Below are positions 22,534-33,749 of a stretch of DNA of 64,000 bases, in pieces; the stretch's first letter is position 1, and every line of letters begins with the position of its first letter. The stretch is from assembly GCF_019578655.1 (NCBI RefSeq), contig NC_063258.1, positions 27,780,802-27,844,801 on the forward strand, in the 5' to 3' direction. A program made the position numbers and the translations under genes. The notes beneath the pieces were generated by a model that worked only from the letters and a program-made list of their open reading frames with translations, was not told where the DNA came from and searched no databases. Origin of the DNA: Ricinus communis. Lineage: Eukaryota; Streptophyta; Magnoliopsida; Malpighiales; Euphorbiaceae.

Positions 22534-23996
22534 TTACGTATAAAAGATATTTCCAGAAACATTTATCTCCACTTTCTCTGAGTGACGAATGACTTGTCGA
22601 ACTCCAGATTTTATGGTTTCACTTATCGGAAAAGCACTTTGTTTGTCCATCAACTGAAATAAGAAATGTGGATTCATTCTGTCAATTGATTAAGCGATTG
22701 AATGGTTTTATTGAAGTGAGATTGGGTGCAGATTTACCTCGTCAGATATGATTTCCACAGACATCAGATTGGGGAATACCCTCAGAAAGGACACAAGTGT
22801 TGGGAAGTTCTGTGCATAGCGAAGACATAGAACGAGTGCATTGCAGAATGTTGGAAGTGTTAGATTATCTTCCAGTATAGGCTGCAACAATTAGAGAAAA
22901 AAGTTAAAACCATTGCATATCCATAATTTGACTTATCAGACGTAAAAAGTTGTATCAGAATCGGATCAAAAAAAAAGATCACCCTAAGAAACTTTTCGTC
23001 TGAGATGAGGCCTCTGGTCTGTCGAACACTACGAAGAATTTCTGTCAGATTTCTGTCCATTATTGCTCCTCTCTCAGCTCGATGGAAAGGATTCGTTCCT
23101 TCATAGATGCTGGCAATCTGCAGATTGCTGAACTCTTCAAGGGTATAGTTACGAAAAATGTCTCCGCCAAGTATCAAGGTATAAAGATTTGGTGCACAAA
23201 TTTGTAAGGAAGTATCATTGGAGTTGCTGCTAAATTCAAGAAACAGGAAATGAAGTTTCCCACAAGAAATGCTGATATGACAAAGATGATCTTCTTCAAA
23301 GTTATATATTTGCAGCTTTTCAAGCGATGAACTAGTAAGATTAAGTAATCTTAATCGTGCCCCGGTAACACATACAAGTTTCAGTTCCTTTAATCTTTTG
23401 CAATTGTCTGAGATCCATTCTCCAATGTTATCGACTGAAACAATAACCCCTATCAGTTGTAAAACCTGAAGAGAATAGAAACCAGTAGTTGGCAGTAGGA
23501 GCTGAACCCAGCTCAAAGAAAGATTTTCAAGTTTACGGCATGGATAGGCATCATCAATCTGGAAGGCAAATATTGTTTGAAATGCATCATCACGATAGTG
23601 GAGATCAAGATTGATCACACGGACATTACATCTCGCAGCTTCTCGTATCCAACTTCGCAGGTGGTATCTTTCTCTCTCGTAAATGTCATTATCAGCACTG
23701 AATAACCAATATACATCAAAATCTTCCACCCTCTTCGTATCCGGGCGGCTCTCCCAATGCATATGCATCAAATTAGCAAGCCACCCGCGTCTATCTTCTC
23801 CTATATCTCTTGAATCTATTCTTATCTTTGGAACAGAATTATATAACTTTCTCCAGTGCTTTGATAAGTTCCTAATTTCAGAAAGTTCTTGAAACGTTAG
23901 AAAATTAAAGATGCGAAGAACAAGATCGTCTCCAAGAATCTCAATGATACTCTTAGGTTTAAAAGATGGTGGCCCCACATGTTTTGCTAGTTCCAT
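22534..23996 (-). CDS. F-box/LRR-type protein, copy 2
   Basis: Paralogue of the gene at 3270-4765 with the same structure: exons 23996-22983 (338 codons), 22881-22738 (48 codons) and a third exon from 22678. The start is MELAKHV; the upstream frame is closed by a TAG here. The F-box core is LGDDLVLRIFNFLTFQELS, followed by leucine-rich strands such as LENLSLSWVQLLLP and LKELKLVC. It has a few extra residues relative to copy 1 (for example in the LRLLNLTSSS region). Both copies keep open frames, so neither is an obvious pseudogene. The role is inferred: substrate adaptor of an SCF ubiquitin ligase. The C-terminal frame is uncertain exactly as in copy 1; the long alternative frame ends at 22534. 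Confidence 0.75.
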
Positions 23997-24560
23997 AACT
24001 CTTTCTTTCAAGATCAAGAACCAGATCAAGAATTCGACGCAAACAACCTAATAAATCGCAGTACTCTAAATTCTTGAACGGTTGCAGTCAGTTGCAAAGA
24101 TTGAGAGAATATCACAAAGTTGAACCTTTCTCTTTAAAGAATCTCTTCAAAGAAACCGAAATGAATGTTCGATATTAAGAAAAGGAAACAGAGCCTTCTT
24201 TCAAGACCAAGTATTTGAAGCAAACAACCCAATCCCAATTCTTGAATTGCAGAGATCAGAACAAGATAAACCCTTTACGTAGAACTTCAAATTCAATCTC
24301 AGTGAAACAAAATGGAGCCTTTCTTTTTAAAAATCAAGATAGAAAATTGAAGTAATTTCTCTATAACAGAAGAAATGTAATTACAATTGGTGGCAACAGG
24401 AAGTTTGAAAAAGAACGTGTTTCTTGATTTAAAGAATGGGTTTGGGTTCTTTATATGGGTTCTTCCCCCGGAGAAATATAAAGTTCAATAGTGGTACAAT
24501 AGACCAGTAATAGAAGTCCACGTGGTAAACTGTAGTCTCACTAATATGATACCACCTCTG

Positions 24561-24642
24561 AGTCTCAACCTCTGAGTCTCAGCATATCTTCAAGTTTACG
24601 ACAATGCTTTTGAAGATATGCTGAGACTCAGAGGTTGAGACT
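24561..24642. repeat. Perfect 33-bp inverted repeat (hairpin, 16-nt loop)
   Basis: Arms 24561-24593 and 24610-24642 are exact reverse complements. Unit 1 keeps only a shrunken relative (arms 6812-6821 and 6829-6838). It could be a small foldback transposon remnant or a hairpin RNA source. Confidence 0.85.
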
Positions 24643-25424
24643 GGAGCAAGTTTACTGGAGTGTCTCAGAGTGGCAAATTCCGACTATATTTGCGTAATGC
24701 AAAGTTTTTCTTACGAATGAAAGATGTCAGGTGTTAGTCATATATTGGATGATGATTTTTACCCATCATTTTTTTTTTTTTCCTTTTGTTTTTTCTCCCT
24801 CTCGAGTACTTTGAAAACTTAAATTTTGGCAACAAGAAAGTTCAAAAATATATAAAGGACTTCTTTTGCTATACTTGATTAACGGCTATATTTTCTGTTA
24901 CGAGTAGAAATGTTGTACTTTTACCACCTTATGAAGTTCAAAGAGGGGGCACAAAGGAACCCATTACTAGAAGACCGGCCCAAGGATAGGAGTTATGTAA
25001 CTGGGCTTCTAAGGATTGAAGACCATTCAAACTTTGGGCAGCCTATTACCATTTCAATGGCGTATTTTGAAGCACTGCTTGCCTTTGTGTGTGCCCTTTT
25101 TTTTTTTTCCTTTTATTCCTTTTTCATATATGGTGTGAGTTTCACTAGAACTCATCAATATTTTAAAATTAACCCCCAAACCATGAAAAACTTCAGGTTT
25201 AATGCCTAAAATCTATAAGAGTATAATTCAACCTAAAGAATATAGTAAAACGTATACTCATACATTAATTTGACACTTCAAAGTTTTAATGGATGAATTA
25301 AAGATCCTATTTTGGCTCTCCAAAAAAGAATTCTAGATTTATTAACAACAATTCTTTTTTTCCCTCTAACTTGAGACTATAAAGTAGCTCATGGTATTTT
25401 TTTCTTGGTAGAACTCATCGTGTG
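24643..25424. repeat. Unit 2 spacer, holds the copia empty site
   Basis: Colinear with 6840-6917 and then 18015-18960 of unit 1. The uninterrupted stretch at about 24725-24750 (gaaagatgtcaggtgttagt) is where copia sits in unit 1. An open frame at 24910-25209 has no family resemblance and is not conserved in unit 1, so it is not called. Confidence 0.6.
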
Positions 25425-27676
25425 TGTCAGCACCCCTTTTTAGAATACAGATATCGAGGAAAAAATGAAAAACCTATGATGAGAGTTATTGCTTTTTCGG
25501 GTCTCGGGAGGTGAAGGACAGATGAATCCGAGGCTAGGGTCGAGGTTAATCTAGCTGGAATTACTTTTTTGAAATCAATTTGGACCTAATTGTCAGAAAA
25601 AATAAGTTTGAGGGTCAAAATGATGGTTTTACAAATTAATGGACCTAATTACAAGTTTTCCATAAACTTTTCCTATGTAGAGCCGATTCAGCTGTACATA
25701 GAGCTAATCAGCTATACATACCACTGCATCGGCTGTATATAGAGTTAATCGGCTCAACGTAGTGTTAATTAAGATTTTGACACTTTGATATTTTTTTTTT
25801 GGGACGATTTCACGTCTAGTACAGATTCTAGAAAGTTTTCTTGATGATAATCATTGTTTAATCGATAATTATTTAAATTTTAAGAATAAAATAAAATATT
25901 TATCTATATTCCTAAAATTTATCGCTTTCTCCCTATCTTTATAAATTGTAAGAGGTGTTTAGGATATCAGAGAGCAGGCAATAACTGAGATTTGATCGAG
26001 AGCAATATTAAGAGCAAAGAAACACTTAGAAAAAAAAGAAAAGAGAGAAAATAAAAATAGAACAAAAGAAATTGCATTATCGATCATAATCAGAATTCAA
26101 AGGCTCAAGCCACTAAAGAAAAAATAATTTTAGGAAATTGACCACTCAAGAAAGAACACTTTTGGAAACTCTTTTTAATCAATAGAAATTTTTTTCAAAT
26201 AAGATCCAGCTCTGAATTCCTAACTAGTTTTTGATTCAACTGCTTCCTTATCGCCTGAGACACGTAAATCCAACATATACGGTGATAACCTGAGAGTTTC
26301 TACTACCATACATCTGCATCAATCATAAAAACTGGTTCTTTTATCTTTTATTTGCTTCTATAGTATTATTTCTTAAAAACATAATTAGAATTTTTATCTT
26401 TGATCAATATGATTAGATTAGAATTTTTGAATATGCATGTTAATAGAGTTTTGAATCTGATAATAAGAACTAGGTTTTTTCCTAGATATGATATTTTGTT
26501 AATTAGGGTTTTAGATTTACTTAAAAACATGATTATAGGATTAATATATAATTTGGTAATTAAGTTTAAATTAAAATATGATTTTTATTTTAATAACCTA
26601 TTGTCAATTTATAGAATTTTAGGGTTTTTAACAATCTAGGTTTTCTTTAGCTCTTGTATTTTATTTTATTAATTTTTTAGCTATTTTGTTTCATTATAAT
26701 TTTGTTTAAATATATGTGCATGTGAAAATCGGCTTTAGAGTATGAGATTGGATTGGCAAATGAGGGAGGATCGAAGGAAAACTCACTGGAATGCATCCCT
26801 AGACTCTACAGCTGATTAACTAATCATATTGGCCCCATATTTTTTGTTTTTTTAGTAGTTTTTAATGTATTTTTGGCCCATGTTTAGTTTTAGGCCTTTC
26901 CGGTTCTGTAATTGTAGTTATAGACGAGTTGTAATAGTTCGAATTTTCTTTTATGCTTTATTTCATTTATTATTATTTTGTTGTTTATTGTATGGTAATC
27001 CAGTAGATGATTTCATGATTGATTAATTAAAATGGGTCATATAGACTTAGGGTTAAAATATTGATCTAATATGAATTTGGTAGTTTAATAAGCTAATCCA
27101 CTTTAATTAGGCCTAAAATATAAAATTCAATTAGACTAACGGATTTTGACATATTTATTTAGGGTTTGAATTTAGTTAGGACTGAGATCACACTGAATGG
27201 AACTTCTCATAACAAGTAGTCCAACAAGATTAAGGCTGGAATCCAAAGAGCATAACATGTAATTGGCCTAGAATATGTGGGCCTTATACATAAATGGTTG
27301 GTAAATTAAATTAACAACTTAAATACGGACTGAGCTTGAATAAAATAGGCTAAATTTAGGTGTATTATATGTTATTTTGGCATATCTGTGTATAAAATGC
27401 TTGCATTTATAGGAAATATTTTGTTAAATAATAAATTTAAAGACTAATATACATAAATAAAGAAGTTGGCTTCCAAATCTATCTATGTACTCTATGGCTT
27501 AAGCTTTCTTATGAAATCTGAAAAAAAGCCACTTATTAGTAAAAGTGTCTCGATGATCATTTGGGTGGTGACTCTCATCTTCGTACTAGTCTCAATGATT
27601 AGTTAGCGTGTTTTCAATTATGTTGAAAATGCTTATAATGCTGCAGTCGTTAAAGACACGACCATAACGTATTTGA
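25425..27676 (+). mobile_element. Insertion specific to unit 2, degenerate LTR-element-like
   Basis: Unit 1 runs straight across this point (about 18955), so some 2.25 kb were added here. It begins TGTCAGCACCCC, an LTR-like start. Near its right end (27568-27580) is GGGTGGTGACTCTC, which resembles the TGGCGACTCT primer-binding site of Ogre/Tat-type gypsy elements. It also has a repeated phrase cggctgtatatagagttaatcgg / cagctgtacatagagctaatc at about 25680-25760. No open frame of any family. No clean target-site duplication is visible, so the right boundary is approximate. Confidence 0.4.
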
Positions 27677-27888
27677 AAGAAATAATTATTACAAATATAT
27701 ATATTGCTAAATAAAATATTACAACTTACATATTATACATTGTAAAAATGGTTTTGCAATTTTTAGATAAAAGGTTTGTGAGTTTGAGCCATTATTTTTC
27801 TCTAAATAGATGCTTAATGCCTTTGTAGAAAAGGCAGATAAAAAAGAAAAAGAAAGGTTAAGGAGATAAAATGAAAAGAAGAAGAAAA

Positions 27889-28627
27889 TGAAAGGACAAA
27901 ATATAGAGAAGAGGAGGAGTGGAGAGAACAATAATGTTGTGTTTAGAGATGCATCATATATTAGTAGAACAGCAGTGGCCCCTCTTGCCCATCCCTTCCG
28001 CCTCCAGTCATATAGAATCATTGTACTAGAATGGTGTAAAATGATATTGAGTAGTAATGATTTTCTTTCTGACCAACAAATTTTGTAAGTAGATATGCAA
28101 TTCAAGCATAACTTAAATTTAATCAAATTTACATTTACTGAAGAAAAAGAAAAAGAAAAAGGAAAAGAAGAACACGCTGAAAACAAAAAGAAGAAATGTT
28201 TTTATTTTATGCTCAGGAAATGGACCGTTGAATTGAATAATGGTGATACTGTATATAAAAATAGATGGGTGCTGAACAGAACAGACATGCCAAAAATTTA
28301 GCGGAATCGAGACACTTCTCTTAACTCTATTTCATTAACGCATGTCTGAAATCCGGTCCGACCATTGTTTCTCTCTCTGACACTAGCAATACAATTGCAC
28401 TGACCGTACATTCACTAAAGTAACACAAGGCCAAGCTTACTTCTTTCTTTCTCTCTATCTCGAGCTCTGAGGGAAACTTTTTCGAGGGAGAGATAAGAGA
28501 GACGTTAGTTAGATTCCTAGACCAAACAACAACGTTATTGTTGTTTCTGATAAGTATAAAGAGTAAAGTAGAAAAGTTCATTACTTTGTTGCGTTTTAGC
28601 TCAAGTGGAGCTCAGTTTTAGAGAGCA
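27889..28627. other. Intergenic DNA and 5' flank of the glucanase gene
   Basis: No gene seen. The last 150 bases before the ATG (for example gagggagagataagagagacg) look like a purine-rich 5' leader of the glucanase transcript. Open frames here are low-complexity A/G. Confidence 0.45.
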
Positions 28628-31600
28628 ATGGCTGTAGGATTTAAGCTTATTTTTGCTATCTCACTGTTGCTTACTCTTCTGGGTATGTTTATTCTTCTTC
28701 ATTGCTCTTCCTTTTTCCTTCATTTCTACTCTTTACTGCATTCTATTTCTTGGGTTTTCTTCATTTTCTCTGTTTCTTGGGTGCTTCTTTTTGGGGATTT
28801 ATGTTTTGTTCTTTTTCATCTTTTGAAGATTGGAGATTAAGATATTTAGTCTTTGGCCATTGTCTGCACAAATCTTCATGTGCTTTCTTTGGAATTTAAA
28901 CTAACATCATATTTTTGGTTCTGTTTATCTGCTTCCCCTTTACTTTCTTCCATTTCTTTGCTTATGGTTTAAGCTGAAGAAATTTAGAGTTATCAGCTTC
29001 AAAATCGATTTTGGTTAACTTAAATTTCGTGCAATTATCAAAAAGAATTCTACTAATCATCCTATTATAGTTGACTCCCAATGTGATCTACTACAGAAAG
29101 GTTGTCATTTCTTCTGTCTAGGACAAGGAATAGAATGCTCTGCTTTTCCTTTTTAAAATTGTAACATATATTATTATTTTTATGAAAGCATTTCTGATTA
29201 GAACAAGCTCATAATCCCCTAACCTGTCAATGACTAGTAGTAAAATTTTATATTCTTTCTGTTAGTTATATTAAGCTTTTAATAACTAGTAGTTACATTT
29301 TCTTTTCTTTGTGTTAGGTAGGCTGTCATCAATATTTAAGTTCCTACAGCTAAATAGAAGTATTTATGTTTGTGGTCCCCTTTAATGATTTCGTTTTACT
29401 TTTTTTGTTTATATTAACTTGTATGATTACAATGATAACAATGTATGATTGAACTCGTTTGTCCTATGATTCTCAGCTCTTTATCAATGTGGAGGATATG
29501 ATATGATTCAGAAATCGTACTCATGCTTTTAGACTATAAAATTGGCCTTTCTATTGGAACTCTGTGCGGCATTAGATAGATTTCACTGTCATTGCTCCAT
29601 ACTTCATAAGCAATTGTTCTTTTTTCTCTACTATATCAACTTATATATCTATGATCATGAAGAGCCTTGATCTTAAATCCAAATTGTGAAGCCAATGCGT
29701 CATGGTTTAATTAAGAAAAGCGAAACCCATCCAGAATATTGCGTGTCTATGGGTAAGATAAATCCCAGGGTTCATACAAAATAAAATGAAGTGATACAAT
29801 TACTTTTAGTTAGCAACTCCTTTAGTTAATTCCAAAAACGGGCAATGATTACTCCAAATCGCAATTCTGTAAATGTTAGATTTGTTAGTTTTAAGTTTAA
29901 GAGGATGCTTGGCAACTGATGTTAGTAGCTCTGACTATGAAAAGATTATTTGGTAGTATGGCTAATGATTATAGCTTAGCTGGACTCATATCAGTTTTCT
30001 GTTGCAGTCTTTTGCAGAGGGAGCACGATAGGGGTATGCTATGGAAGAAATGCTGATGACCTTCCAACACCGGATAAAGTTGCGCAACTTGTTCAACAAC
30101 AAAAGATTAAGTATTTGAGGATTTATGATTCTAATATTCAGGTTCTCAAGGCCTTTGCAAACACTGGAGTTGAACTTATGGTTGGAGTTCCAAATTCAGA
30201 CTTATTGGCATTGTCCCAATTTCAATCCAATGCAGACTCATGGTTGAAGAACAGCATTCTTCCTTACTACCCGGCCACAAAGATCACATATATAACTGTT
30301 GGTGCTGAAGTAACTGAGGCACCCAATAATGCCTCAGCCCTAGTGGTACCTGCCATGCATAATGTCCTGACAGCCCTGAAAAAGGTTGGATTGCATAAAA
30401 GGATTAAAGTTTCAAGCACCCATTCCCTTGGGGTCTTGTCTCGTTCATTTCCACCGTCTGCTGGGGCTTTTAATAGCAGCCATGCATTTTTTCTGAAGCC
30501 CATGTTGGAATTCCTTGCTGAGAACCAATCTCCTTTTATGATTAACATTTACCCATACTATGCTTTTAGAGATTCTCCAAACAATGTAACTTTGGATTAT
30601 GCTCTTTTTCAGTCATCCTCTGAAGTGATAGATCCAAACACTGGTTTGCTTTATACAAACATGTTTGATGCTCAGATTGATGCCCTTTATTTTGCCCTGA
30701 CGGCTCTAAATTTCAGAACAATTAAGGTTATGGTTACTGAGACAGGCTGGCCGTCCAAAGGGTCACTGAAGGAGACAGCAGCTACTCCTGATAATGCCCA
30801 GACTTATAACACCAATTTGATTCGTCACGTCATCAATAACTCTGGAACTCCTGCAAAACCTGGAGAAGAGCTAGATATTTACATCTTCTCTTTGTTCAAT
30901 GAGAACAGGAAGCCTGGTTTGGAATCTGAGAGGAATTGGGGTTTATTTTATCCAGGTGGGACAAGCGTCTATACTTTGGATTTTACAGGAAGAGGTGTTG
31001 TTGATGTGCCGAAAAACACCAGTATTACAGGTTTTAATGGAACGACAACATGGTGCATTGCTTCAAATAATGCTTCTCAACTGGACTTGCAGAATGCCTT
31101 AGACTGGGCGTGTGGCTCTGGCAATGTCGACTGTTCTGCCATTCAGCCTAGTCAGCCTTGTTTTGAGCCAGATACTTTAGTTTCACATGCATCCTTTGCA
31201 TTCAACGGTTACTACCAGCAAAATGGGGCTACTGATGTTGCTTGCAGTTTTGGTGGGACAGGAGTTAAAGTTGACAAGGATCCAAGTATGTATACAAGTC
31301 TGCAATTTCTTTATTCATTTAGTAAAAAGTCAAGTATAATCTAATTTGAGTATTTTTCTTATACTTTTTCATTTTGCATGTGTGCATCAGTGTTATACTT
31401 TATTTGCTTTGTTGGGGGATATAGTTATTGTCTTGGTGCATAATGGCTTTCTGTCTAAGCGGATGGACATGAAACAAAATTCTTTTTTCACTCTTGCTCA
31501 CAAGACAATCTAACTTGTATTTGTTTATGCAGGCTATGATAATTGCTTGTATATGACCACTGGGTAAGTTATACATTGGACAGCCAGCATTTGATTTTCT

Positions 31601-31822
31601 AGATTGCTACCCTTAAATTCATTATACTAAATATGCTATGCAACTAACAGGACCAACAAAACAGCAACAAGTAACACAACAGCAATTGCTTCTTCAACTT
31701 CATCCTCATCCTCCCCTCGGAATGATGTTTCGAAATGGGCTTTAAGTTTCCTTCTTATGGCTCTATTTGCACTTCTAAATATTCATAGTGCACAAGAAAG
31801 CTTCATTGTGAAAGCATGGTAA
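28628..31822 (+). CDS. Glucan endo-1,3-beta-glucosidase, GH17 with X8 (CBM43) domain
   Basis: Hydrolyses beta-1,3-glucan (callose), probably at the cell surface or plasmodesmata. Exons 28628-28682, 30008-31285, 31533-31563 and 31651-31822 give 511 residues with all phases consistent. Exon 1 encodes only the signal peptide (MAVGFKLIFAISLLLTLL). GH17 domain about residues 25-345: IGVCYGRNADDLP at the start, nucleophile E263 in VTETGWPSKG, general acid E119 in VGAEVTE. The usual GNE around the acid is GAE here. The X8 domain, residues 367-449 (TWCIASNNAS to NCLYM), carries the paired cysteines that bind beta-1,3-glucan. A Ser/Thr-rich linker and a hydrophobic stretch (WALSFLLMALFALL) suggest a GPI anchor, but about 14 polar residues follow it, which is unusual. 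Intron 1 is long (1.3 kb). Confidence 0.9.
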
Positions 31823-32294
31823 AGTCTGCGAGTATTCAGTGCTATAATTGATGCAGGAGAAGTATCAAACTGAGATTTTTTGATGATCTGCACGAGCAAG
31901 GACGTGCAACTGGTGCAGAGGTATCTGCATTTTGTACAATATTTTAGAAGGTATTATTAGGAGATGGCAATGCAATACTAGTCCATCTCTGTTATTTTGA
32001 GATTACTACATACTAATCTATCTATTGGTTCTCAGCATTTTGTGTGTATGATAACTCTATGTCAATCATGCTTCTATTGCAAGTGCAGTTCATTAAGAAA
32101 TCAATTCTGTGCAGATCAACTTAAAAGCTCAAAGATCTCCAGAAATGTAAGAAACAAATCAGCTATATATTTAGTTTTATTCCTTCATCACAAGTACAAT
32201 AATTGTGTTACTTTAGTCAAATCCTTTTCGACGAGAGACAGGCGAATGCATTCTAAAATTTAACTGTTAGAACTAACAAATGCCTGTGTATAGA
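31823..32294. other. 3' UTR/intergenic between glucanase and profilin relics
   Basis: Likely glucanase 3' UTR at the start (to about 32000). Nothing else supported. Confidence 0.45.
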
Positions 32295-33192
32295 TTAAAG
32301 ACCAATAGATATGAAAACATTGCAAAGCCTTTCAACGAGCATGTTACACATCTGCAGACTCTCATCATAGGCACCAATGATAAAACCCTGCTTGGTCTTC
32401 TTTACAGTGACATACCATTCTTATGCAAGTCCTTTTCTCACCTGAAGACAGCAAAATAAAAATTAAAAAAAAAACACAAAAAAGGAGAATATCCAGATGT
32501 TAATATAAGCAATGGATTTTCCTGCATTGGCACTTGAATGTTAGGAATTGGGAAAGAATGAATGTAAATCATCAGGAATTCACAAGATCTAAATTTTTTA
32601 GTCGATTACCAGCTCCTTCCCCATGATGACATCTCCCTCCTCGAATCGGATCACAACATATTTTTGAGCCACCAATGTACAATCCAGTCAGAGTAAGTGA
32701 TTCTTCGGGGTCATCAAACTCGTCAATCATGGCTGTAATTTCTTCATCCTCAAGCTAAAGTAAATATCAAACGAAATAAATAAAAATGAATATGTATACC
32801 TATGGCACACTCATATGAATATGAATATAATATATACATCTAGCGAATGAATGATGATTAGTACTCCGAGTGTTTACGCTTGGCATGAAGGACTGAAGCT
32901 TAATTACTCAAAATAATTTTATCCCAATCCATAAGCGAGCAATCATCTACTTGTCAGGTGTGTAGTCAAGTTTTTCCAAGGAAACATGTATATTATAAAG
33001 CGTGGAAGGTAGAGAAGCACGTACATTAGGGAAGTTGGACGTCTGGACCCAAACGCTGCCGTCGTAGCCGACGACGGCACCACAATAGAGAGGGCTGTCC
33101 TTGATTGCCCGCGCAACTTCTGTTTCTGATACTTTAAGTAGCTTATATATGTCTTCTCGTAACATCATCTTCTTCAACTTATTATTAGTCAT
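32295..33192 (-). pseudogene. Profilin-like relic B
   Basis: Three-exon layout of plant profilin genes. Exon 1 (33192-33025) has GYDGSVWVQTSNFPN, which matches the profilin strand before intron 1. Exon 2 (32754-32610) reads LEDEEITAMIDEFDDPEES then TGLYIGGSK; a fifth A in an A-run shifts the frame right after that. Exon 3 (32441-32295) reads VTVKKTKQGFIIGAYDES and MCNMLVERL, with a stop codon before the conserved part. The N-terminal MSWQ actin/poly-proline segment is replaced by an unrelated basic stretch. With a frameshift and a stop it cannot make a profilin. Confidence 0.7.
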
Positions 33193-33749
33193 TCTGTAAT
33201 TAATACTCAGGAGCTCATGAAGCTTTTCAACGAGTGTGTTGCATATTGGTAGGATATAATCACAGGCACCAATGATAAAGCCCTGCTTGATCTTCTTCAC
33301 AGTGAGACTCTCGTCATCATGACCATGATCCCGCATCTGAACGAATGATTAAGAAAGAATTTCCATATGACGAACATGACAATTTATGCGCAATCAAGAA
33401 TGTCAAGTGATGTGGTGAAACTAAATATTAGACATAGAGTTCGATCGTTTACCTTCTTTCCCATATTTGGAGCCACCGATGTACAAGCCAGTCAATGCAA
33501 GAGATTCTTCAGGTTTATCAAACTCATTAACAAGGGTAGCAATTTCTTCAGGTTCGAGCTAAAAGAAACACTCAACAAACTAAATAAGAACATGTTTTTA
33601 TCCCAAAAATAACATTAAACGAAAAGCAGAAGGTAGAGAATTGCATGCACCTGAGGAAAAGTAGAGGTCTGAACCAAAACACTGCCGTCGCAGCTGACAA
33701 GGGAGACAAGAGAGAATGAAGTCTTTGTCTTCCACCATAAGTAGCTCAT
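33193..33749 (-). pseudogene. Profilin-like relic A, exon 3 fused in frame to relic B
   Basis: Exon 1 (33749-33651, 33 codons) ends CDGSVLVQTSTFPQ. Exon 2 (33558-33453) has LEPEEIATLVNEFDKPEES and GLYIGGSKYG but lacks the next 12 or so codons that hold the VIQGEPG-like block of profilins. Exon 3 starts at 33336 (SLTVKKIKQGFIIGACDYI, CNTLVEKLHELLS). The exon 2/3 junction is out of phase and would stop at once. The normal stop of exon 3 is missing: the frame continues through a few residues into exon 1 of relic B (open from 33336 to 33025 and beyond). Confidence 0.65.

Larger units (their letters stand above)
22009..27888. repeat. Tandem segmental duplication, unit 2
   Basis: Second copy of the F-box block: 3' flank and F-box gene (22009-24545), spacer (24660-25424), insertion (25425-27676), then 27677-27888, which matches 18965-19115 plus 21931-22008 of unit 1. 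Relative to unit 1 it has an extra segment of about 250 bp at 22080-22335 and lacks the 1.47 kb at 5330-6800. Confidence 0.75.

Noticed and set aside
24910..25209. 99-codon frame in the unit 2 spacer
   Set aside because: Not preserved in the matching DNA of unit 1 and no family resemblance.
27719..28301. Frames of 155 and 68 codons
   Set aside because: Low-complexity (Ser/Phe- or Lys/Glu-rich) readings of A/T- and A/G-rich DNA.
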